Source: Paenibacillus yonginensis
GTDB taxonomy: Bacteria > Bacillota > Bacilli > Paenibacillales > Paenibacillaceae
Length of the DNA stretch: 64,000 bases
Direction of reading: 5' to 3'
Assembly: GCF_001685395.1 (NCBI RefSeq)
Contig: NZ_CP014167.1
Coordinates: 1,059,501 to 1,123,500, forward strand
The notes beneath the pieces are model-generated. The model saw nothing but the letters and a program-made list of their open reading frames with translations. It was not told the DNA's origin and ran no database searches. Shown piece after piece: positions 1 through 7,922 of the stretch; position 1 is the stretch's first letter, and the number at the start of each line of letters is the position of its first letter. A program made the translations under genes and the position numbers.

Positions 1-59
1 ACCAGATGCTGACGAAACGGCCAAAAACCATTGTAAAACGAACAAAAGCAGCCGGTTGA
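1..59 (+). CDS. possible 3' end of an upstream gene (perhaps rbgA)
   Basis: One frame (starting at base 3) stays open from the window edge to a TGA at 57-59 and encodes 18 basic residues ending in KAAG. In related genomes the gene before rnhB is the GTPase gene rbgA (ylqF), so this may be its tail. I cannot recognise it from 18 residues; the identification rests on position only. Confidence 0.22.
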   Translation, partial: QMLTKRPKTIVKRTKAAG

Positions 60-68
60 CCGGCTGCT
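47..68 (+). other. perfect 9-bp hairpin before rnhB
   Basis: AGCAGCCGG (47-55), loop TTGA, then CCGGCTGCT (60-68) form a GC-rich perfect stem. No T-tract follows, so it is not a classical terminator. It ends 16 bases before the rnhB ribosome-binding site (AGAGGAG, 85-91), so it could slow read-through or mark an RNA end for the upstream gene. Confidence 0.45.
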
Positions 69-97
69 GCTTCAGATTGAACCAAGAGGAGCTGCCG

Positions 98-718
98 ATG
101 GAAGATTTACTGGTATATGAGAAAGAGTATTGGGGGAAATCCTACCGGCATATCGCCGGGATCGATGAGGTTGGAAGAGGTTGTTTGTTCGGGGATGTAG
201 TTGCGGCTGCGGTTATTTTGCCGGAAGGTGTAATCCTGGACGGGGTCAACGATTCCAAGAAATTAAGCGCCAAAAAAAGGGAGCAGCTGTTTGAAGAAAT
301 CATGCAGACGGCTCTTGCGGTAGGAATCGGCTTCGTAGACGCGGCCACGATAGATAAGATCAACATTAAACAGGCGGCGCGGCTGGCGATGAAGCAGGCG
401 GTTGAAGGCATGAAGGTAAGGCCGGATTTCCTGCTGGTGGACGCGGAAAAAGTAGATTTGCCGATCCCGCAAATGGCCATTATTAAAGGAGATGCGAACA
501 GCCAGTCCATTGCTGCGGCATCCATTATTGCCAAGGTGACGAGAGACCGGTTGTGCCAAGGGGAATGGGAGGCCAGGTATCCTGAATATGGAATTGCTGT
601 ACATAAAGGTTATGCGACCAAGCTGCACAGGGAACAGCTGCTGCTGCTTGGACCAACGCCGATGCACCGGAGAAGTTTCTTGACGAATTTGTTCACTAAG
701 CAGCAGGAGTTGTTCTGA
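98..718 (+). CDS. rnhB: ribonuclease HII
   Basis: RNase HII cleaves the RNA strand of RNA-DNA hybrids and starts removal of single ribonucleotides from DNA. The protein has 206 residues, usual for the family. The signature GIDEVGRG supplies catalytic Asp23 and Glu24; Asp115 (LLVDAEK) and Asp150 (KVTRDR) fit the other two acidic positions by family pattern. The ATG at 98 is chosen because AGAGGAG lies just upstream; the frame is open further 5' (TTG at 56) but without a good ribosome-binding site. Most family members continue GRG with PLAGP, whereas this one reads GRGCLFGDVV. Neighbours match the conserved rbgA-rnhB-ylqG order. Confidence 0.95.
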   Translation: MEDLLVYEKEYWGKSYRHIAGIDEVGRGCLFGDVVAAAVILPEGVILDGVNDSKKLSAKKREQLFEEIMQTALAVGIGFVDAATIDKINIKQAARLAMKQAVEGMKVRPDFLLVDAEKVDLPIPQMAIIKGDANSQSIAAASIIAKVTRDRLCQGEWEARYPEYGIAVHKGYATKLHREQLLLLGPTPMHRRSFLTNLFTKQQELF

Positions 719-772
719 GGGAATAGGGAGAGTGAGCAAATTCGGAAATAAGTCAGGAAAGGGGGAGAAAAG

Positions 773-2926
773 ATGAATATCGGCCCAATAGTGAAGGGAG
801 TTTTGGGCAAAAGCCAGCCTTCCGAAGCCAAAACGCTTGAGCTGCGGACAGGCCAGGTCGTGAGAGGGACGGTTCTCAGCGTATCCGACGATGGTACAGA
901 GGCAGTCGTCGAGGTTCAGGGCGTCCGTTTAAAAGCGGCTCTTGAAACGCCTCTCCAGCAGGGTCAATCCATGATGATGCAGGTCCAGCCTCCCGGACAG
1001 GACGGTCTGACGGTGTTTAAGCCACTGCTGTCCGGAACTGCAGCGCCTGGCCAGGACGGCAATATGGAACAGCTGCTGAAGCTTGCGGGGCTGAGCGACA
1101 GCGGCGACAACCGGGAGCTCGTTCGGCTGATGCAGCAAGCAGGACTGCCTATTACAAGGGAGCAGGTGGAAGCTTTGGTCAGAACGCTGTCGGCCAGACC
1201 GGATGCCGTTCCTTTGCCGGAATGGGTCAATGCCGCAGCGGTAGCGGTCCAGCGTGGTCTTCCCTTAAGCGGTGAAGTGGTGGCCGGACTTCGCCAGGCT
1301 ATATTTGGTCCGCCTGCTCATCAGCTGCTTGCTGCCTTGGAGGAGCAGCTTGCTTCGCTGCTGGATAGCCAGCCCGTTAAGGAAGGCGGACAGACGGCTC
1401 AAGGAGCCGGCGTCAAGGCGGAGGATGCAGCTGCATCCTCCCTGCGTCCATCTGCGGTGCAGACCGAAGGAACAAAGGCTGCGAGCGCTGTCCCGGCAGC
1501 GGGACAAGGCGAAGCGATGCCGGAAAGCGGGCCGGCCGGCGGAGCGTCTGCGGGCACCGCCAGAGCTGGGGTGGACGCTCTGCTGAATAAGCTGCAGAGC
1601 GTGCTCAGCGAGCTGCGCAGCGAGCTCGCAGCTGGAAAGGGCGACGTCCGCCCGGATCAGGCGGGAGTCGCCCGGGGAGCCGCAGCCGTAGCTGGGACGG
1701 CTGCGGGAGGAACAGCCGCGCCAGGCGAAGCGGCGCAGGCAGGTGCGCAGCCCGCGCCCGGCGGGGCTGCGGCAACCGGGTCCGCCCACGGCACGGAGTC
1801 GTGGGTGGCCCGGGTGCTGAAGCTGCTCGGTGCGGAGCACGAGCAGCAAGCGGGCCGGGCGCTGCTGCAGCAGGCAGCGCCGAAAGCGGCGGCGGCGGAA
1901 TCCGCGCCGCCGGGCGGAGCGCCGTCCTTGCGCAGCGCGGACGGCGGCAGGGCAGCAGCAGGCGGCGAAGCCGCGCCTGCTGCTGCCGGGACAGCGCCGC
2001 CGGCCGCTGGCAGCGGCGCGCAGAGCCCCGGGGCGGCTGTGCCGGCCCCGGGGGCACCCGCCCTTGCCCCGGCGACGGCCGGGCAGGGCGGCCCTTCGCC
2101 TGCCGCCGCCGGAGCAGGCGATCCCGCGGGCGCGCCTGAGGCAGCGCCCGCAAACCCGCCGGCAGCGCAAAGCCCTACTGCCGGCCGCAGCGAACCAGCT
2201 CCGGGGACAGCGCCTTCCCCGGCAGAGCCTGCCGGCTCCCGGACTGCTCCAGCTCCGGCCCCTCTGCATGTGGCCGGCGACATTCCTGCGGGAGCCTCCG
2301 GACTGGGTTCCGGCTCGCCAAACGCAAGCGGCTCGCCGGCACAGACGCCAGCACAGGGAGATTCATCCGTGCTGGCCTTAAAGGACAATTTGAAAAGCAT
2401 TCTGCTTCAAATTATAGATACCCCTGACGCGCCGCCGCAGCTGCAGGAGGCCGCAAAACAGATGGTGCAGCAGCTCACCGGCCAGCAGCTGCTGCTGAAT
2501 ACCGACCGCACGGCTCCTTTTGCCCAGGTCACGATGTTTTTGCCCTTTGAAGGGCCGGACGGCGGAGAAACCGCAACCATTCAGATTCAGTCGCGCAGAG
2601 GAAAAAAAGGCGAGCTGGACCCGGACAACTGCCGGTTATGGTTTGATTTGAACATGTCTGCGCTTGGCAAACTGATGGTGGACGTTCAGGTGGCCGACAA
2701 AAAAGTCATTCTGCAAATTCATAGTGAAGGCGAAGCCGTCGGAGCTTTTTTGGAAGGCAGGCAGGAGGAAATCGGGACGGCTATTCAGGAAGCCGGTTAC
2801 CGCTTGGTGGCACTGAGAACCGCCTCCTATGTTACAGAGGAGGATAAGCCGGAGAATCCGGTGTCCCAGACAGGAGCCGCTTCCTATGCGCCTCCCGTTT
2901 ATAGAGGGGTGGATTACCGGATATGA
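773..2926 (+). CDS. ylqG: Ala/Pro-rich protein with FliK-like C-terminal domain (YlqG-like)
   Basis: A 717-residue protein in three parts. Residues 1-200 contain an OB-like start (LRTGQVVRGTVLSV) and leucine-rich helices. Residues about 210-530 are low-complexity Ala, Pro and Gly, encoded by DNA clearly more GC-rich than its surroundings. Residues 540-717 resemble the FliK hook-length-control C-terminal domain: an LxxLGxxxVDV strand pair followed by helices ending in EAGYRL. The ATG at 773 follows a GGAAAGGGGG site. Position after rnhB corresponds to ylqG of B. subtilis, whose function is not established. The stop overlaps the next start (ATGA), so it is probably translated together with the FlhB-like ylqH. 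A role in type III export switching is inference. Confidence 0.8.
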   Translation: MNIGPIVKGVLGKSQPSEAKTLELRTGQVVRGTVLSVSDDGTEAVVEVQGVRLKAALETPLQQGQSMMMQVQPPGQDGLTVFKPLLSGTAAPGQDGNMEQLLKLAGLSDSGDNRELVRLMQQAGLPITREQVEALVRTLSARPDAVPLPEWVNAAAVAVQRGLPLSGEVVAGLRQAIFGPPAHQLLAALEEQLASLLDSQPVKEGGQTAQGAGVKAEDAAASSLRPSAVQTEGTKAASAVPAAGQGEAMPESGPAGGASAGTARAGVDALLNKLQSVLSELRSELAAGKGDVRPDQAGVARGAAAVAGTAAGGTAAPGEAAQAGAQPAPGGAAATGSAHGTESWVARVLKLLGAEHEQQAGRALLQQAAPKAAAAESAPPGGAPSLRSADGGRAAAGGEAAPAAAGTAPPAAGSGAQSPGAAVPAPGAPALAPATAGQGGPSPAAAGAGDPAGAPEAAPANPPAAQSPTAGRSEPAPGTAPSPAEPAGSRTAPAPAPLHVAGDIPAGASGLGSGSPNASGSPAQTPAQGDSSVLALKDNLKSILLQIIDTPDAPPQLQEAAKQMVQQLTGQQLLLNTDRTAPFAQVTMFLPFEGPDGGETATIQIQSRRGKKGELDPDNCRLWFDLNMSALGKLMVDVQVADKKVILQIHSEGEAVGAFLEGRQEEIGTAIQEAGYRLVALRTASYVTEEDKPENPVSQTGAASYAPPVYRGVDYRI

Positions 2927-3237
2927 GCCATTTTGAACCCAAACCGGAAGAACCGCTTTACCGGAAGAAAGCTGTTGCTCTTAAATACGATCCTGCGGTT
3001 AATGATGCGCCTACCGTAGCAGCCAAAGGGCAAGGCTATATGGCGCAGCAGATCCTGGAACGCGCCGAAGAATTCGGCATACCGGTGCAGGAAGACGCCA
3101 ATTTGGTAGAGGTTCTGTCCAAACTGGATCTGGATCAGCAGATCCCACCGGAGCTGTACACGCTTGTGGCGGAAATATTAAGTTTTATTTACCGGACCGA
3201 TCGGGCGGCCAAAGAGGGTTCCGGTTATGGCTTATAA
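2923..3237 (+). CDS. ylqH: free-standing FlhB C-terminal domain protein (YlqH-like)
   Basis: A 104-residue protein of the EscU/YscU/FlhB cytoplasmic-domain family with no membrane segments. From KKAVALKYD onward it lines up with the FlhB encoded at 31719: FlhB reads NPTHFAVALKYD where this protein reads YRKKAVALKYD, and both continue with AP-V-AKGQ, the helix ending in E-GI, and the VAE-L-(Y/F)-Y motif near the end. The autocleavage NPTH is therefore missing and the protein is equivalent to the fragment FlhB releases after cleavage. ATGA overlap couples it to ylqG. The pair looks like a detached FliK-FlhB switch module; function unproven. Confidence 0.88.
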   Translation: MSHFEPKPEEPLYRKKAVALKYDPAVNDAPTVAAKGQGYMAQQILERAEEFGIPVQEDANLVEVLSKLDLDQQIPPELYTLVAEILSFIYRTDRAAKEGSGYGL

Positions 3238-3601
3238 GGATCTGCGCAAAACGACTGGAGCGGCAGGCGAACAGGCGGCTGTGGAGCTGCTGCTTGCGGA
3301 GAATTACCGGATTCTCGCGCGCAACTGGCGCTGCCGAAGCGGAGAGCTGGATATTATTGCACTCAAGGACGGAGTCCTTGTCATTGTTGAGGTCCGGAGC
3401 CGAAGCGCGGGGGCTTTAAGGTTCGGTAGTCCGGCGGAATCGGTGAACCTCCGGAAGATCAGGCAGGTCCGGGACACGGCAGCCGTTTATCTGCACCAGA
3501 CCGGACAATCACATTCTTCTGTCCGTTTTGATGTTGTGGCGGTGATTCTGGACAAAGCCGGTCAGCCGGTCAGCACGGAGCATATTATCGCCGCTTTCTA
3601 G
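3227..3601 (+). CDS. yraN: YraN family (UPF0102) putative endonuclease
   Basis: A 124-residue protein with the restriction-endonuclease-like core of the UPF0102 family: GEQAAVELL helix, RNWRCRSGELDIIALKDG, then IVEVRSRS, giving the E-x(n)-ELD-x(n)-EVR acidic set expected for metal binding. The biochemical role of the family is poorly known; nuclease activity is inferred from the fold, and it is often found near comM. The start at 3227 lies inside the last codons of ylqH, and a GGTT-rich stretch upstream is a modest ribosome-binding site, so translational coupling is likely. Confidence 0.9.
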   Translation: MAYKDLRKTTGAAGEQAAVELLLAENYRILARNWRCRSGELDIIALKDGVLVIVEVRSRSAGALRFGSPAESVNLRKIRQVRDTAAVYLHQTGQSHSSVRFDVVAVILDKAGQPVSTEHIIAAF

Positions 3602-3617
3602 CTTGTTAGGGACACGC

Positions 3618-3646
3618 TTGACTTTCCTGATATAGGAAGCTACAAT
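3618..3646 (+). promoter_or_regulatory. sigma-A type promoter for comM with a dyad in its spacer
   Basis: TTGACT (3618-3623), a spacer of exactly 17 bases and TACAAT (3641-3646) make a near-consensus vegetative promoter. The spacer itself contains an inverted repeat, TTCCT-GATAT-AGGAA (3624-3638), which could be a repressor operator. The comM start lies about 90 bases downstream. Confidence 0.7.
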
Positions 3647-3738
3647 CAAGTTGATAATGAATTGTGCGGAAGAATAAGGAAGCACCTTTTCTTGCAGCCA
3701 TGTGCAGATACATGAATGCGGAAGGGGTGTTTTTTGTT

Positions 3739-5365
3739 ATGTATGGCAAATTGTACAGCGCTTGCTTGTACGGCATCGACGGCGTTTTGATCGAGGTGGA
3801 GACCGACTTAAGCAGCGGACTGCCGATGGTGTCGATTATCGGACTGCCGGATACGGCGGTGCGGGAGGCGGTAGAACGTGTCAGATCTGCGGTCAAGAAC
3901 TGCGGGTATACCTTCCCGCTGCAGAGGATTACGATCAACCTGGCTCCTGCTGATCTGCGAAAGGAAGGTTCGGCTTTTGATTTGGCAATTGCGCTTGGTC
4001 TGCTGCAGGCCAGCGGGCAAATTCAGCTCCCTGCCCCCGGGAAACTGATGATGATCGGGGAGCTGTCGCTGGATGGAGGACTCCGTCCGGTGACCGGCGT
4101 TCTGCCGATGGTCGATTTGGCGCGCAGGAAAGGTTTCGACTCTGTGCTGCTGCCGGCGGAGAATGCTGCAGAGGCCTTGCTGCTCGAGGGAATGAAGGTC
4201 TATGGCATTCAACATATGAGAGAGCTGGCTTTTCTGAACGAAGGAGCTCAAGCGAGTTCGGCCGATCCCGCTCATCCGTCCGTCTCATCGGTTTTAGAGG
4301 CCATGGACCCGTGGGATAAGCTGGAATATACGCGGGAGAGTCTGGCCCATGCGGCTCAGGGCCGGGAGCCGAGCCAAGCTGCGACGGCAGAGAATTTTAG
4401 CGATGTCATCGGTCAGAGACAGGTCAAACGAGCACTGGTCATTGCTGCTGCAGGCATGCACAATCTTATTTTGATCGGTCCGCCGGGCACGGGAAAAACG
4501 ATGCTGATCCGCCGCTTGCCGGGAATCTTACCCGACTTGTCCGAGGAAGAAGCGCTGGAAGTGACCAAGATATACAGTGCGGCTGGAAAATTCAAGGAAG
4601 TTTCTCACGGTCTGCTGCGCAGGAGAGCCTTTCGGGCTCCCCACCACACCATTTCGGCGGGGGGATTGATCGGAGGCGGCGGAATTCCAAAGCCGGGGGA
4701 GGTCAGTCTTGCCCATAAAGGGGTTTTATTTCTGGATGAGCTGCCGGAATTTTCCCGCAATGTGCTCGAAGTGCTCCGCCAGCCGCTGGAGGAGCGGACA
4801 GTGACGATCAGCCGCTCCAGGGCGGCATTTACGTATCCGGCGCATTTTTTTGCTCGCTTCTTCGATGAATCCGTGCCACTGCGGCTTCTTCGGCAGCGAG
4901 CCCCCGCTCCCAGCCTGTACCTGTACGCCATGGCGGATCCGGCAGTATCGGTCGCGAATTTCGGGTCCGCTGCTGGATCGGATTGATCTACAGCTGGAGG
5001 TGTCCCGTCCTAAGGAACTGCTGGCAGAGGAACGTCCCATTTCCTCGGAGATGATGAAACAGCAGGTGCTGTTTGCCCAGGAAAGGCAGAGCCACAGGCT
5101 GCGCGATACAGGCCTCAGCTGGAACAGCGAGCTCACTGGAGCGAGACTCAGAAGGACCGTGAATCTTCACCGGGACGCCGAGCTGTTGATGAAATCGGCT
5201 TTTGAGCAGTTGGGACTCAGCATGCGGGCTTACGACCGGATCATCAAATTGGGGCGTACGATCGCGGATCTGGAGGATCGCGAGCAGGTGCATGCCGAGC
5301 ATATTGCCGAAGCCATTCAGTATCGGCAGCTGGACAAAAAGCTGGTTCTTCCGGTTGGCGAATAG
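3739..5365 (+). pseudogene. comM: ComM/YifB family AAA+ helicase, interrupted by a one-base frameshift
   Basis: ComM (YifB, Mg-chelatase-like) is a AAA+ helicase that aids branch migration during natural transformation. The first frame carries the N-terminal fold ([19 protein letters not shown]), Walker A GPPGTGKT at about residue 247 and Walker B FLDELPEF. It then breaks at a T7 run (4845-4851): the frame continues 45 codons to a stop at 4986, while the true C-terminal half ([26 protein letters not shown]) continues one frame over to 5365. Removing one T gives a complete protein of about 541 residues. The ATG at 3739 is preferred over 3664 because the family begins MYGKLYSA and GGAAGGGG precedes it. 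It could be a sequencing error, a real mutation or a slippage site. Confidence 0.9.
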
Positions 5366-5429
5366 GCGGCGGTTTTTTTGCCGGAAAATAACGAATTCCA
5401 GCTTCAAGGAAAATGGCTTTGTATAAGCG

Positions 5430-5444
5430 TTGTAATCGTTCTCA
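5430..5444 (+). promoter_or_regulatory. cre site (CcpA operator), perfect consensus, upstream of sucC
   Basis: TTGTAATCGTTCTCA fits both published cre consensus forms (WTGNAANCGNWNNCW and TGWAANCGNTNWCA) with no mismatch. It lies about 140 bases before the sucC start and just upstream of a TATAAT at 5477-5482. CcpA binding would place succinyl-CoA synthetase under carbon catabolite control. Confidence 0.7.
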
Positions 5445-5476
5445 AAACGGAATAGGTTTCATATCAAAAAGATTTG

Positions 5477-5525
5477 TATAATTCTTGAACTTTTTGAGGA
5501 AAGCGTTTTAAAAACGTGCTAAAAT
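5477..5525 (+). promoter_or_regulatory. sucCD promoter region with a second cre-like site
   Basis: A perfect -10 (TATAAT, 5477-5482) without a good -35, an alternative TTGAAC (5485-5490) with TTAAAA 17 bases on (5508-5513), and TAAAAT (5520-5525) are all possible promoter elements. GGAAAGCGTTTTAA at 5498-5511 matches 12 of 14 cre positions. The exact start site cannot be decided by eye. Confidence 0.5.
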
Positions 5526-5584
5526 AAGTTGGGTTTATATTGATTACCCTCATAACCGTCCGTTGATAGGAGGATTCAAACCAG

Positions 5585-6745
5585 ATGAATATCCATGAAT
5601 ATCAAGGAAAACAAGTATTGAAACAGTACGGTGTAGCCGTTCCGGAAGGCCATGTGGCTTTTACGGTCGAAGAAGCCGTCCAGGCGGCCGAGAAGCTGGG
5701 CACCCCGGTAGTGGTGGTCAAAGCCCAGATCCATGCAGGCGGCCGCGGCAAAGCGGGCGGAGTTAAAGTAGCCAAAGGACTCGACGAGGTAAGAAGTTAT
5801 GCGCAGGAGCTGCTGGGCAAAGTGCTTGTTACCCATCAGACCGGCCCTGAAGGCAAAGAAGTGAAGCGACTGCTGATTGAGCAGGGCTGCGACATCAAGA
5901 AAGAATATTATATCGGCGTAGTGGTTGACCGTTCTACAGGGCGTGTGGTCATGATGGGCTCTGAAGAAGGCGGTACGGAAATTGAAGAAGTAGCCGCACA
6001 AAGTCCGGAGAAAATTTTTAAAGAAGTCATTGATCCGGCGATCGGCCTGCAAGGGTTCCAGGCTCGCCGTTTGGCTTTTGCCATTAACATTCCGAAAGAA
6101 CTGGTGAACAAAGCCGTCAAGTTCATGCAGGCGCTCTATCAGGCCTTTGTGGACAAAGACTGCTCCATTGCCGAAATTAACCCGCTTGTGGTTACGGGAG
6201 ACGGCGAAGTGCTGGCGCTGGATGCCAAATTGAATTTTGATTCCAATGCGCTGTTCCGCCATAAAGATATTTTGGCTTTGCGGGACCTGGAAGAAGAAGA
6301 CGAGAAGGAAATCGAAGCCTCCAAATTCGACCTGAGTTATATAGCCCTTGACGGCAATATCGGCTGTATGGTGAACGGTGCAGGTCTGGCGATGGCAACG
6401 ATGGATATTATTAAATATTACGGCGGCGAACCGGCCAACTTCCTCGATGTAGGGGGCGGTGCGACAGCTGAGAAGGTTACAGAGGCATTCAAAATCATTT
6501 TGTCCGACCAGCAGGTTAAAGGCATCTTCGTTAATATTTTTGGCGGCATTATGCGCTGTGACGTTATTGCCTCCGGTATTGTGGAAGCTGCGAAGCAGGT
6601 AGGGCTCAGCCGTCCGCTCGTTGTTCGCCTTGAAGGCACGAACGTAGCGCTTGGCAAGGATATTCTGGCCGATTCGGGCCTCGACATTGTGCCAGCGGAT
6701 TCCATGGCGGATGGCGCGCGCAAAATCGTTGAACTGGTCTCGTAG
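5585..6745 (+). CDS. sucC: succinyl-CoA synthetase (ADP-forming) beta subunit
   Basis: With SucD it interconverts succinyl-CoA and succinate with ATP or GTP formation in the TCA cycle. The 386-residue length is standard. It opens with the family's [17 protein letters not shown], has the ATP-grasp [18 protein letters not shown] near residue 45, and the C-terminal ligase domain with GGGATAEKV and [19 protein letters not shown] (5568-5573) precedes the ATG. It is the first gene of a two-gene operon with two cre-like sites upstream, suggesting CcpA control. Confidence 0.98.
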   Translation: MNIHEYQGKQVLKQYGVAVPEGHVAFTVEEAVQAAEKLGTPVVVVKAQIHAGGRGKAGGVKVAKGLDEVRSYAQELLGKVLVTHQTGPEGKEVKRLLIEQGCDIKKEYYIGVVVDRSTGRVVMMGSEEGGTEIEEVAAQSPEKIFKEVIDPAIGLQGFQARRLAFAINIPKELVNKAVKFMQALYQAFVDKDCSIAEINPLVVTGDGEVLALDAKLNFDSNALFRHKDILALRDLEEEDEKEIEASKFDLSYIALDGNIGCMVNGAGLAMATMDIIKYYGGEPANFLDVGGGATAEKVTEAFKIILSDQQVKGIFVNIFGGIMRCDVIASGIVEAAKQVGLSRPLVVRLEGTNVALGKDILADSGLDIVPADSMADGARKIVELVS

Positions 6746-6820
6746 GTTTATAAGTCATACCGGCCGGATTCGTGAAAGTTTCCTGGTTTAACTACGTTGA
6801 ATTTGAAGGAGGCCTTTGAT

Positions 6821-7750
6821 ATGAGCATTTTGATTGACAAACATACGAAAGTCATCACCCAGGGGATAACGGGAGCTACAGGCTTGTTTCATACAAGAGG
6901 CGCTTTGGAATACGGAACGCAAATGGTCGGAGGCGTCACTCCGGGCAAAGGCGGAACGAACCTCGACATTGAGCTTGAAGGCGGTAAAGTTGTTACGCTG
7001 CCTATCTTTAACTCGGTTATCGAAGCCAAAGAGGCAACAGGCGCTACAGCGAGCGTGATCTATGTGCCGCCGGCTTTTGCCGCCGATTCGATCATTGAAG
7101 CCGTTGATGCCGAAATGGAGCTCGTGATATGTATTACGGAAGGAATCCCGGTACTCGACATGGTGAAGGTCAAACGGTTTATGGAAGGTAAAAATACCGT
7201 CCTGATCGGGCCTAACTGCCCTGGCGTGATTACGCCCGGAGCATGCAAAATCGGCATTATGCCGGGTTATATTCATCAACCGGGACATGTAGGTGTCGTT
7301 TCCCGGAGCGGAACTCTGACATATGAAGCGGTTCATCAGCTGTCAACGCGCGGATTGGGACAATCTACGGCAGTTGGTATCGGCGGGGACCCGGTGAAAG
7401 GCTCTGAGTTTATCGACATTTTGTCCCGTTTCAATGACGACCCGGACACCCATGCGGTGATTATGATCGGGGAAATCGGCGGTACAGCGGAAGAGGAAGC
7501 AGCCGAATGGGTCCGCGACCATATGACGAAACCTGTCGTAGGATTTATCGGCGGCGTTACCGCACCTCCTGGAAAAAGAATGGGTCACGCCGGCGCTATT
7601 ATTTCCGGTGGTAAAGGTACGGCGAAAGAGAAAATCGAAAAGCTGGAATCGTGCGGCATTAAGGTCGCTCCTACACCAGCTGAAATGGGTTCGACGCTGA
7701 TTGAGGTGCTGGAAGCGAAAGGGCTGCTCGAAGGCTGCACAACACATTAA
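6821..7750 (+). CDS. sucD: succinyl-CoA synthetase alpha subunit
   Basis: It binds CoA and carries the phosphorylated histidine of the enzyme. The 309-residue protein has the CoA-binding Rossmann start ([14 protein letters not shown]), [22 protein letters not shown] and the active-site [15 protein letters not shown] with His256. The ATG at 6821 follows AAGGAGG at good spacing and gives the usual MSILIDK start; the frame is open to 6797 without support. It lies 75 bases after sucC and is followed by a terminator. Confidence 0.98.
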   Translation: MSILIDKHTKVITQGITGATGLFHTRGALEYGTQMVGGVTPGKGGTNLDIELEGGKVVTLPIFNSVIEAKEATGATASVIYVPPAFAADSIIEAVDAEMELVICITEGIPVLDMVKVKRFMEGKNTVLIGPNCPGVITPGACKIGIMPGYIHQPGHVGVVSRSGTLTYEAVHQLSTRGLGQSTAVGIGGDPVKGSEFIDILSRFNDDPDTHAVIMIGEIGGTAEEEAAEWVRDHMTKPVVGFIGGVTAPPGKRMGHAGAIISGGKGTAKEKIEKLESCGIKVAPTPAEMGSTLIEVLEAKGLLEGCTTH

Positions 7751-7834
7751 TCTCTGGCTGGATATCCCCTAGCATCCAAACAGCGGCTAGGATTTATGGT
7801 TATCGGCTCTCAAATAGGCATAAACAGGTAAAGG

Positions 7835-7880
7835 TAAGCAACCTTCCAACCGAATCCGGGTGGAGGGTTGCTTATTTGTG
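7835..7880 (+). terminator. terminator between sucD and dprA
   Basis: TAAGCAACCTTCCA (7835-7848) pairs with TGGAGGGTTGCTTA (7861-7874) over 14 positions with one G-U pair, followed by TTTGTGTCTGT. It ends the sucCD operon. It also argues against upstream starts for dprA, which would lie inside the hairpin. Confidence 0.8.
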
Positions 7881-7922
7881 TCTGTCCAGGGGAATAAAGA
7901 TGCAGGAAAGGTGCTGAAGCAA

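Noticed and set aside
1265..2400. Very long antisense open frames opposite ylqG
   Set aside because: They arise from GC-rich Ala/Pro codons of the real gene, have Arg-rich or Ala-rich random-looking products and no ribosome-binding site.
4845..4851. Programmed ribosomal frameshifting in comM
   Set aside because: No shift-prone stop, Shine-Dalgarno stimulator or downstream stem was seen at the run, and the needed +1 shift on poly-U is rare; sequencing error or slippage is simpler.
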